From assembly GCA_947629335.1 (NCBI GenBank), contig CANRDI010000015.1, positions 1-48,353 of the forward strand: a stretch of 48,353 bases of DNA, written 5' to 3'. The notes under the pieces were generated by a model. That model did not search any database. It was not told the origin of the DNA and saw only the letters and a program-made list of their open reading frames with translations. The number at the start of each line of letters is the position of its first letter. Positions within the stretch are counted from its first letter, which is position 1. The DNA comes from an uncultured Clostridia bacterium. GTDB taxonomy: Bacteria; Bacillota; Clostridia; Oscillospirales; Ruminococcaceae. Made by a program: the position numbers and the translations under genes. Positions 16,466 to 22,620 of the stretch are shown piece after piece.

Positions 16466-16506
16466 AAAAACCCTGTTGCTATGCTTTGCACAGCAACAGG
16501 GTTTTT
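16466..16506 (+). terminator. Terminator after tRNA-Ser
   Basis: A perfect 15-bp stem pairs AAAAACCCTGTTGCT (16466-16480) with its complement at 16492-16506, ending in TTTTT. Confidence 0.9.
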
Positions 16507-17661
16507 CAGTGTACAGGGTAGTGTATAGTTAAATATAGGAAGTTGTATAATAAAAGTAGACACACGAAACAGAGAATGATATAATAAGTGAAGCAAAAGT
16601 ACAGTAAGGAGTTCAAAGTTACAGCGTGCAATTTGGTGATAAAGGACAAGCTAAAGCAGAAAAGATGAAAATAAGCGTATGAATGCTCTATCGTTGTACC
16701 AATTAAATGGCAATCAGGCGTTTATGGGTACAGGACACCCGGCACCCGTTGATGTGGAGTTGTGCAAATTGAAGCTGGAAAACGAAATCCTAAAAAAGCA
16801 GCGGTACACTTTGCGAAACACCCGGCAGGAAAATAGCTTTTGCCAAAAAGCGTTGAAAGGGTATGACAGCGGCATGGTATGCAGGATCTTGAAGGTGTCA
16901 AGGATTGCATATTACCGCAAGGCTAAGCAATATGAAGTGAAAAAATCCGAGATAGAAAGCGCGGTTATTCACTGTTTTCAGCAAAATAAAAGCAGGTATG
17001 GTCGATTAGGATCCGCAAGGCGCTTGAAATGCAAGGCATTACAGTTGAAGAATGGCGGTTTGCTCGAATTTTGAAGAAGAACGGTCTTATTGCAAAGAGC
17101 GGTCGAACAGGTAAGAGAAGGCTGCCTAAGCCGACGGAAGAGCAGTATATTGAAGAGAATTTAGTTAAAGACAAATTTTACGTAAAAGTGCCGAATATGT
17201 TGTGGTGTTCAGACATTTCCGAGCTTATATGTCGCAACGGCAAGCTTTATGTATGCAGGGTCATTTATGTGGCGACGCGCCGAATGGTGGACTGGGCAAT
17301 TGAGCGCCATCAGCGGCAGACTATTGTGCAGGACGTGTTCTTTATGGCAGTCGGAAGAAATCCGAATAGACTGAGTGGTGCAGTTTATCACAGTGAAAGG
17401 GGATGTCAGTATACAGCAAGGCAGACAAAAGAAATTGTAGAGAAATATAAATTCCGCAAGAGTATGTCGCGTCCCGGAACTCCGAGTGACAACCAATCGA
17501 GAGTTTTTGGCAAATGCTCGAATCAAAACCACGCGTGAAACGCGTGGTTTGCACTTGCGCTTCAAGCGCCTAGTACCGGCTTGCGCCTGAAGGCGCATTG
17601 AATGGTCTGGCAACCGCATCTCATTCACAAGCAGCCGCTTAAGCGGCTGCTTTTTTGCCTC

Positions 17662-18150
17662 TTAGTTCTTGCTACCCGTAAACGGGTCTATATACTCTTT
17701 CAACGTTAATTGGTCATTCGCTATGTCCTCTGCCAATTGATTGCGTATATACTCTTCTATCGCTTTTTTATTCTTTCCTACCGTATCTACGTAGTACCAG
17801 CGTTATTCGCCGCAGGCGAATAATGCGTGCACACAAAAGTGTCGGTTTCCATACTTGTACTTCAAATTCGCGTGCCTGTCAAATATCATCAACGAACTTT
17901 TTCCTTTCAGGTATCCCATAAAACTTGCTACACTTATGTTCGGCGGTATTTCTACTAACATATGTATATGGTCCGGACACGCTTCTGCTTCTATTATGTT
18001 TACTTTCTTCTGCTCACATAACTGCCGCAAAATTTTCCCTATGTCCGCTTTTAGCTGTCCATATATTACTTGCCTACGATATTTTGGTGCAAACACTATA
18101 TGGTACTTGCAATTCCACTTAGAATGTGATAAACTATGATTGTCAAGCAT
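17662..18150 (-). pseudogene. tnpA: IS200 TnpA (Y1 HUH transposase) with in-frame 27-bp insertion and stop
   Basis: The frame from ATG 18150 reads KYHIVFAPKYRRQVIYG, then the HUH motif CPDHIHMLVEIPP, then VASFMGYLKGKSS and YGNRHF. It then meets TAA (minus strand, 17805-17803). Reading on in the same frame gives YYVDTVGKNKKAIEEYIRNQ, which holds the catalytic-tyrosine helix region, and ends at TAA 17664-17662. The break is a 27-bp palindrome at 17800-17826. Removing it restores a 153-residue protein, the normal size for IS200 TnpA. The protein as it stands ends after 115 residues and lacks the tyrosine helix, so it should be inactive. Confidence 0.85.
17800..17826. repeat. 27-bp palindromic insertion in tnpA
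   Basis: GCGTTATTCGCC-GCA-GGCGAATAATGC is a 12-bp palindrome with one mismatch and a 3-nt centre. It interrupts a conserved part of tnpA without changing frame. A related half, GCGGATAATGCGTGCA, occurs at about 22422-22437. Similar tips (TATCCGCTTCGCGGATA) occur in the larger palindromic elements at 18464 and 35899. Confidence 0.7.
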
Positions 18151-18463
18151 TTGACATCCCCCTTTGTTTCTTAGATGTGGTCGCCAAACCTACACCTATT
18201 ATATCACAGCAGGATCTTTTTTTCCTTTTATCTAAAGATTTTTATTCCACCGCTTCAAGCGGTGGTTCCTTTGTGCTGAAGCGACAACGGGAGATGCCGG
18301 ATATCCGGCATCTCCCGTTTGAAGAAGCCAAGCTGGCTTTGGTGAAGTACATTGAGTTATACTATAACGCCACTCGACTGCATTCGTTTATTGGCTATTT
18401 GATTCCCAATGATTTTTTCACTGTTTTTAGTGTCCACAATACTTTACAAGTTTCGTAGAAATG

Positions 18464-18591
18464 TATCCGCTTCGCGGATAATATTAGATTGTTTTTAAAA
18501 GATAAGGTTAGGCTTGAACTCACGCGGGTTCAAACCTATGCGTTCCAATTCCGAAACAATCCGATAAAATAATCCGCCGAAGGCGGATACC
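18464..18591. repeat. Palindromic mini-element, copy 1
   Basis: The unit has a left tip hairpin TATCCGCTTCGCGGATA (18464-18480), a central hairpin TAGGCTTGAAC...GTTCAAACCTA (18509-18538) and a right tip AATCCGCCGAAGGCGGATACC (in two parts, 18571-18591). Flanking arms ATTAGATTGTTTTT and AAACAATCCGAT are mutually complementary in part. The same order of parts occurs at 42898-43053, and a left end only at 35884-35915. It is non-coding and MITE-like or REP-like. Confidence 0.7.
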
Positions 18592-18633
18592 TTAACTATT
18601 CACTATACACTTTACCCAGTACGCTGACAGCAA

Positions 18634-18656
18634 ACTCCCGCCTTTAAAGCGGGAGT
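18634..18656 (-). terminator. Terminator at the end of the large candidate RNA
   Basis: ACTCCCGC (18634-18641) and GCGGGAGT (18649-18656) form an 8-bp GC-rich stem, followed on the minus strand by TTTGCTG. The T-run is short, so it is only a moderate terminator. Confidence 0.45.
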
Positions 18657-19245
18657 CGATAATATTCAATTTTTAAATTACAAGTATTACATCGGACCAT
18701 ACCTCACCGTTCAATAAAATCCGCACATTAAACAAACTTTATCGGACATCGGACTCAATCCTTTCAGCATTTTTTCCCTTTCCACAGTCTTAAAGCGCAC
18801 ATCTCAATCACCTGATTCATAAGCTGATGTATATGTAAACGCCTTTTGGCGAACCCTGTCGCCGTAAGCGGTAGAAAATGTCTGCGGACTGCCTCACGCA
18901 AAGGTGTTAGATCACATCGGGCTATGCCCCGTACATAAGCGGATTTTGCGCTTTCCCGCGCAAATCATCGCCAAAAAATTAACCTCAGCGGTCAGCGGAT
19001 ACCGAATCCGCAGACTGTTCAGAAAATCCTTCGCTCATTTCCATCGGACTCGCTTCCTTTCTGCTTAAAGCTGAATTTTTTTGGCATTCAGACCCGTCGG
19101 ACTTTTCAGTTTTAAAACATCGGACATTGGCTGTATACCTACAGACCGCCCGTCTGCCCCGAAACCGAAACCCCTGTCGGAACGAACCGCCTCAGAGAAT
19201 TTCTCCTTAAAGGAAGATCCGCCATCGCGGTTTGTCTTTCCTTGT
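18634..19245 (-). ncRNA. Candidate large structured non-coding RNA (~0.6 kb)
   Basis: This block lacks a convincing reading frame on either strand but has its own minus-strand promoter and a terminal hairpin. The predicted RNA begins with a strong nested hairpin (19243-19210: AAGGAA...TTCCTT enclosing CCGC-GATG-GCGG). It contains a perfect 9-bp long-range helix, GTCTGCGGA (19015-19007) with TCCGCAGAC (18888-18880), enclosing a 118-nt multi-branched part with the hairpin TTTGCGC/GCGCAAA (18964-18945). Local hairpins include CAGAC-GTCTG, CTGT-ACAG and TTCGCC-AAAA-GGCG. The octamer GTCCGATG occurs four times. Size and ornate structure recall large bacterial RNAs of the ROOL/OLE/GOLLD kind, but I cannot assign it. 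It lacks RNase P, tmRNA, SRP and rRNA signatures. Confidence 0.55.
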
Positions 19246-19251
19246 GATTAT

Positions 19252-19280
19252 ATGATAACATATTTTTTGTTAAAAGTCAA
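19252..19280 (-). promoter_or_regulatory. Promoter of the large candidate RNA
   Basis: On the minus strand TTGACT (19280-19275) and TATCAT (19257-19252) are 17 bp apart. The predicted start near 19245 falls directly at the first hairpin of the candidate RNA. Confidence 0.6.
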
Positions 19281-19397
19281 TAGAAGTTTTTAATTTTTTT
19301 GTTGTCATTTTGTATATAATTTTCAAATATCTTTTGTTCAAACTAATGATAATTTCGTAAAAGCCGCGTAAAATGGGATTTTTTCAGAATTTACCTA

Positions 19398-19426
19398 TTG
19401 ACAGCGGCGAAGAAATAGTGTAAAAT
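19398..19426 (+). promoter_or_regulatory. Promoter of the DUF1292 gene
   Basis: TTGACA (19398-19403) and TAAAAT (19421-19426) are separated by 17 bp. Confidence 0.75.
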
Positions 19427-19483
19427 AATATAGTCGGCGTTATTCATCAAACGAAAATCCTGCGCCGGAAAGGCGGAAAAAAT

Positions 19484-19807
19484 ATGTCTGAAAGCAACGG
19501 TGCATTTCTTGATGAAGAAGAGGGTATAATTGAACTGGAGGACGAAGAAGGAAACGTCACGAGGTTCGAGTTTGTGGATCAGGCGGAATTTAACGGCACG
19601 ATATACTACGCTCTTATCCCTGATGATTATGACGAAAACGACGACGATACGGCTCAGTTTGTTGTTTTGAAACAGCAGGAAGCGAACGGCGATATAATGT
19701 TGGCTACTGTAGATGACGACGACGAATATAATGCCGTAGGGGAGATGTTTTTGAAAAGGTTTTCGGAGCTTCCGGATCTTGAAGAGCCGGAGGAAACCGA
19801 CGGGTAA
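19484..19807 (+). CDS. DUF1292 family protein (YrzB-like)
   Basis: The 107-residue, strongly acidic protein shows the DUF1292 pattern: IIELEDEEGNVTRFEFVD, then YYALIPDD, then FVVLKQQE and a DDDEYNAVGEMFLKRF end. These proteins are common in Firmicutes, often next to ruvX, and have no known function. Here the gene stands alone, with its own promoter and an AAGGCGG ribosome site. The divergently transcribed neighbour is the large candidate RNA. Confidence 0.85.
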   Translation: MSESNGAFLDEEEGIIELEDEEGNVTRFEFVDQAEFNGTIYYALIPDDYDENDDDTAQFVVLKQQEANGDIMLATVDDDDEYNAVGEMFLKRFSELPDLEEPEETDG

Positions 19808-19824
19808 TTTGTTTACATACTGCC

Positions 19825-19853
19825 TTGCAGCGCGAATGTGTGCTGTTTATAAT
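19825..19853 (+). promoter_or_regulatory. Promoter of a candidate small RNA
   Basis: TTGCAG (19825-19830) and TATAAT (19848-19853) are separated by 17 bp, downstream of the DUF1292 stop codon and upstream of a structured gene-free stretch. Confidence 0.6.
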
Positions 19854-19859
19854 CCGAAC

Positions 19860-20057
19860 ACGTTGTAAAAGGGATTTCGGCTCCGACAGCGGATTGCAGA
19901 CCTCCTGTACTCATTTTATGAGACAGTCGGCGGGAGCGTGAACCTGTTGGGCGATTTTACCCACCCTGCTATTTGCGGGTTTTATATTGCATCTTACGGC
20001 AAGGCGGTACAATTTAAAAAACAAAAGCGGTGGAATTTTTCTGCCGCTTTTTGTTTT
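19860..20057 (+). ncRNA. Candidate ~200-nt small RNA
   Basis: Between its own promoter and an intrinsic terminator lies about 200 nt with no coding frame. An apical hairpin CTGT(A)CTCAT-TTT-ATGAG(A)CAG (about 19904-19926) sits on a helix GCTCCGAC/GTCGG..AGC, followed by TGGG-loop-CCCA. Bases GTTGTA near the 5' end can pair with TACAAT near 20008. The overall rod shape and length would suit a 6S-like RNA, but no diagnostic motif was recognised. The following gene has its own promoter, so this is not simply its leader. Confidence 0.45.
20021..20057 (+). terminator. Terminator of the candidate small RNA
   Basis: ACAAAAGCGG (20021-20030) pairs with CCGCTTTTTGT (20044-20054) and is followed by more T residues. 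Confidence 0.8.
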
Positions 20058-20168
20058 TGATAATGAGCATAAAACCGTTCTTCAAAATACAACCGCCGTT
20101 TATGCTTAGACTTTTATCAGCAGACAACTGCACGCCGTTATCTGCCCTTATTGCCGACAACATCCGAC

Positions 20169-20197
20169 TTGACACTGATGATGTAAAATGTTATAAT
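20169..20197 (+). promoter_or_regulatory. Promoter of the DUF1015 gene
   Basis: TTGACA (20169-20174) and TATAAT (20192-20197) are separated by 17 bp, a full consensus match 42 bp upstream of the gene. Confidence 0.85.
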
Positions 20198-20238
20198 GTA
20201 AAAAACGGAGATTTTTCTCTTAAAAACAGGAGGATATT

Positions 20239-21486
20239 ATGACGGCATTTCAAAGAGCGGATATTTTGCTTCCAAAACTCAGCGATGAGGAAATGACAAA
20301 ATGGGCAGTCGTAGCCTGCGACCAATATACCGGAGAACCGGAATACTGGCGCGAGGTCGAAAATATTGCGGGCAAAAGCCCCTCGGCACTTAACCTTATC
20401 TTTCCGGAGGCATTTTTAGGCGATCACGACGAAGAACGCATTGCAAAAATAAATCGGAATATGCATGATTATCTGAAAGCCGATCTGTTTGAGGAATATA
20501 AGAACTGCTTTATCCTTTTAAAGCGCACCCAGTCCGACGGACGGCTCCGCGCAGGACTTATAGGAAAAATCGACCTCGAAATGTACGATTACAACAAGGG
20601 CAGCCATTCTCAGGTACGCGCAACAGAAGCTACGGTAGCTTCAAGAATACCTCCGCGCGTTAAAATAAGAATGGACGCGCCGCTGGAGCTTCCGCATATT
20701 ATGATACTGATTGACGATAAGGACGAAACCGTTATCGAGCCGCTTCTCCAAAAAAATTTACAGAAAGTATATGACTTTACTCTTATGCAGAACGGCGGCA
20801 GCGCAGAAGGATATTTAGTCGATAAAGAAAATGCAGAACAAGTCGAAAACGCGCTCGAAAAATTAGCGGAAAAACTTGCTCAAAAAGAGGGATGCAGCGC
20901 CGAAAACGCTCTTGTTTTCGCTATGGGCGACGGAAATCATTCTCTTGCCTCGGCAAAGGAGACCTACGAGCGCAAAAAGCGTGAAAACAGCCCCGACGCG
21001 GAACTTGCACGCTATGCACTGGTTGAAATCGTAAACCTCCACAGCCCCGCGCTTGAATTTGAAGCAATACACAGAGTAATATTTGATACGGATTTTGACA
21101 AATTGTATAAAGAAATGACAGAAAAATTAGGTCTTGTAAAGGAAAATACCGAGCAGAATTTTTCCGTTATGTTAGGCGGCAGGACTGAAACTTTCGGCAT
21201 AACAAAGCCCTGCTCGAACCTCACCGTCGGTTCTGTCCAGCAGTTTCTGGACGAATACCTTGCGCAAAACGGAGGAAAGATAGATTATATCCACGGCGAG
21301 GACACCGTAAAAAAGCTCTGCGAACGCGAAAACGCTATGGGAATACTGCTCCCGTCAATGAAGAAAAGCGAGCTTTTCCCGACGGTAATAAAAGACGGCG
21401 CGCTTCCGAGAAAAACATTTTCAATGGGTCACGCTCACGACAAGCGTTTTTACTGTGAAGCAAGACGAATTTCAGTCGAAAAATGA
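20239..21486 (+). CDS. DUF1015 family protein
   Basis: The 415-residue cytoplasmic protein matches DUF1015. It has an N-terminal VVACDQYTGEPEYW segment, LKRTQSDGRLRAGLIGKIDLE, RATEATVASRIPPRVKIR, LVFAMGDGNHSLASAKE, and a C-terminal GILLPSMKKSELFPTVIKDG followed by LPRKTFSMGHAHDKRFY. The conserved GDGNHS and GHAHDKRFY segments suggest an enzyme with a phosphate or metal site, but the reaction is unknown. AGGAGG lies directly upstream of the start. The RimI-like gene follows after 16 bp and is probably co-transcribed. Confidence 0.88.
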   Translation: MTAFQRADILLPKLSDEEMTKWAVVACDQYTGEPEYWREVENIAGKSPSALNLIFPEAFLGDHDEERIAKINRNMHDYLKADLFEEYKNCFILLKRTQSDGRLRAGLIGKIDLEMYDYNKGSHSQVRATEATVASRIPPRVKIRMDAPLELPHIMILIDDKDETVIEPLLQKNLQKVYDFTLMQNGGSAEGYLVDKENAEQVENALEKLAEKLAQKEGCSAENALVFAMGDGNHSLASAKETYERKKRENSPDAELARYALVEIVNLHSPALEFEAIHRVIFDTDFDKLYKEMTEKLGLVKENTEQNFSVMLGGRTETFGITKPCSNLTVGSVQQFLDEYLAQNGGKIDYIHGEDTVKKLCERENAMGILLPSMKKSELFPTVIKDGALPRKTFSMGHAHDKRFYCEARRISVEK

Positions 21487-21502
21487 TAAAATTTAAATTA
21501 CT

Positions 21503-21910
21503 ATGAGCAATATTGACGAAATATATTACATAGAGGAAAATTGTTTTGCCGAGCCTTGGACAAGGAAAATGCTCGAAAGCGAGCTAAAAAACAGCCTCTG
21601 CGTTCTGACTGCCGAGACCTGCGGAGAAAAACTCTGCGGATTTGCGCTGGGGAGAGTTGTCGCAGACGAGGCGGAGCTTTTTAAGATCGCGGTACTTCCC
21701 GAATACCGCAGACAGGGTATAGCGGAAAAACTCCTTATTTCACTGCACAAAGAAATGAAAGAGCGCGGCGCAAAGACCTGTTTTCTTGAGGTAAGGGCAA
21801 AAAACGCTCCTGCTTTGGCGCTCTATAAAAAGCTCGGCTATGAAAAAATACGCGTTATTTCGCGCTATTATCCCGACGACGACGCGGCAGTAATGCGCGC
21901 CGAACTTTAA
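21503..21910 (+). CDS. rimI: GNAT acetyltransferase, RimI-like
   Basis: The 135-residue protein has the GNAT acetyl-CoA site LPEYRRQGIAEKLL (about 62-75), the preceding strand EAELFKIAVLPEYR, and the RimI-type CFLEVRAKNAPALALYKKLGYEKIRVISRYY end. RimI acetylates the N-terminus of ribosomal protein S18. The protein is slightly short because the usual first strand (IRxATxxD) is missing. An in-frame stop at 21494 rules out a longer start, and no clear ribosome site is seen, so translation may depend on coupling to the DUF1015 gene. RimI is likely but another N-acetyltransferase is possible. Confidence 0.75.
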   Translation: MSNIDEIYYIEENCFAEPWTRKMLESELKNSLCVLTAETCGEKLCGFALGRVVADEAELFKIAVLPEYRRQGIAEKLLISLHKEMKERGAKTCFLEVRAKNAPALALYKKLGYEKIRVISRYYPDDDAAVMRAEL

Positions 21911-21926
21911 AGTTTTCGGTTCGGGA

Positions 21927-21947
21927 TTTCTCAACTGCCTGAGTTTT
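21927..21947 (+). repeat. 21-bp dispersed repeat, copy 2
   Basis: TTTCTCAACTGCCTGAGTTTT differs by two bases from the copy at 11212-11232 and by one from 22446-22466. It lies between rimI and the convergent PH-domain gene and overlaps the end of that frame. Confidence 0.6.
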
Positions 21948-22326
21948 GATTTTTTATACAGTCCGAGTTGTCGTCATTTTCGAGTTTTCCGAATATTATC
22001 ATACTTCCGTATGGCGTATACAAGACCGAAATAAAAACGCTTTTCCCTATTCCCGCCGTTGTTTTTGAAATTATCGAGGAAAGCTCTGCCTTTCGTGTTT
22101 TCTTTATGATAATTCCGCTCTTTGCGATAAGGTCGTTTCCCGAAAGCTCATATTTTATTGAATGATAATATACGCACCAGTACGCCGCGGCAAGACCCCC
22201 GAAGATAACAGCAAAAATGCGGATAAACACGGATACTTCGGGAAAGATGAAAAAAATCAAATGCGGCAGAGCTATAATTATTGCGGGGATAATAAAATAA
22301 ACCGCGCGGCTTTTGATTATTGTCAA
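21931..22326 (-). CDS. Small membrane protein with PH-like (bPH_2/YdbS-type) domain
   Basis: The 131-residue protein has two N-terminal membrane segments (about 8-28 and 32-52) and then a short bacterial PH-like domain (YHSIKYELSGNDLIAKSGIIIKKTRKAELSSI, read in parts, about 54-115). The order of two helices, then a strand-rich domain beginning YxLxxxxLxxxxGIxxKxxxxxxL, is typical of YdbS/YdbT-like proteins of unknown function. The C-terminal residues are coded by the 21-bp dispersed repeat, so the true ancestral end may have been different. A weak AGGATAGGTG ribosome site lies upstream. Confidence 0.65.
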   Translation of the reverse strand: MTIIKSRAVYFIIPAIIIALPHLIFFIFPEVSVFIRIFAVIFGGLAAAYWCVYYHSIKYELSGNDLIAKSGIIIKKTRKAELSSIISKTTAGIGKSVFISVLYTPYGSMIIFGKLENDDNSDCIKNQNSGS

Positions 22327-22546
22327 CTCTTTTCACCTATCCTGTGGGAATTTTCAAAACAGCCCGTATATTCAGGCTGTCGATAAAGCCCCGTCTGCGT
22401 CGTAGCTTTTTCCGACGAATGCGGATAATGCGTGCATACCGGAGCTTTCTCAACAGCCTGAGTTTTGTGTTTTTATACATTCTGTGCATATTTTTATGAT
22501 TTTTATATAAACTGTGAAATTTTTCTGAAAACTTTTTAACATAGTA
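22327..22546. other. Gene-free stretch with dispersed repeat copies
   Basis: The stretch holds a third copy of the 21-bp repeat (22446-22466, TTTCTCAACAGCCTGAGTTTT) and a GCGGATAATGCGTGCA segment (about 22422-22437) related to the palindrome inserted in the IS200 tnpA. An AT-rich part then leads to the ABC transporter promoter. No coding frame is convincing. Confidence 0.6.
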
Positions 22547-22575
22547 TTGACAAAAGCCCGAAAAAGATGTAAAAT
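22547..22575 (+). promoter_or_regulatory. Promoter of the ABC transporter gene
   Basis: TTGACA (22547-22552) and TAAAAT (22570-22575) are separated by 17 bp. Confidence 0.75.
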
Positions 22576-22620
22576 AAAAGTTGTTTTATTATAAGTAAAA
22601 TATTAGAGAAGGAGAAGACC

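Larger units (their letters stand above)
17527..18265 (-). mobile_element. IS200/IS605-like element inserted in the IS3 remnant
   Basis: The end hairpins are typical of single-strand transposing IS200 elements: AACCACGCG-loop-CGCGTGGTT (17527-17549) at one end and CCACCGCTT-C-AAGCGGTGG (18247-18265) at the other. Extra hairpins (GCGCTTCAAGCGC near 17556, and the GCAGCCGCTTAAGCGGCTGC terminator near 17630-17650) lie inside the right end. It carries tnpA only, with no tnpB. Exact boundaries are uncertain by about 10 bp. It splits the IS3 orfB between the SDN motif and the LKRxREM segment. Confidence 0.8.
16556..18437 (+). mobile_element. Degenerate IS3-family element, interrupted by an IS200-like element
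   Basis: Candidate imperfect terminal repeats are GTAGACACACGAAACA (16556-16571) and, at the other end, TGTTTTTAGTGTCCAC (18422-18437), matching at 12 of 16 positions when inverted. Between them lie fragments of an IS3-type orfA and orfB with internal deletion, frameshifts and a second element inserted near 17515-18275. It is certainly inactive. Confidence 0.8.
16588..18458 (+). pseudogene. IS3-family transposase remnant (orfA/orfB)
   Basis: A GTG at 16588 opens an OrfA-like start (KQKYSKEFKVTACNLV) that hits a stop after 26 codons. The OrfA end and OrfB start follow in another frame from 16679 (AFMGTGHPAPVDVELCKLKLENEILKKQ). A frameshift near 17010 moves the frame to 17029-17515, which carries the integrase core: WCSDISEL (first Asp), YHSERGCQYT (the second Asp is Glu here) and MSRPGTPSDN. 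A further frame slip affects the ESFW segment. After the inserted element the C-terminus resumes at about 18277 (LKRQREMPDIRHLPFEEAKLALVKYIELYYNATRLHS, seen in parts). At least three lesions show it is dead. Confidence 0.85.

Noticed and set aside
18634-19245. Assignment of the large RNA candidate as RNase P RNA, tmRNA or rRNA
   Set aside because: The conserved RNase P core (GAGGAAAGTCC and ACAGAA-type segments), the tRNA-like ends and tag frame of tmRNA, and rRNA motifs are all missing.
19081-19293. A 70-codon plus-strand frame in the candidate RNA block
   Set aside because: It has no ribosome site and runs antisense through the strongest RNA hairpins.
19930-19980. T-box-like segment in the candidate small RNA
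   Set aside because: GGGAGCGTGAACC superficially recalls the T-box GGGTGGAACCGCG motif but is too different. There is no specifier loop, and the downstream gene has its own promoter and is not an amino-acid gene.
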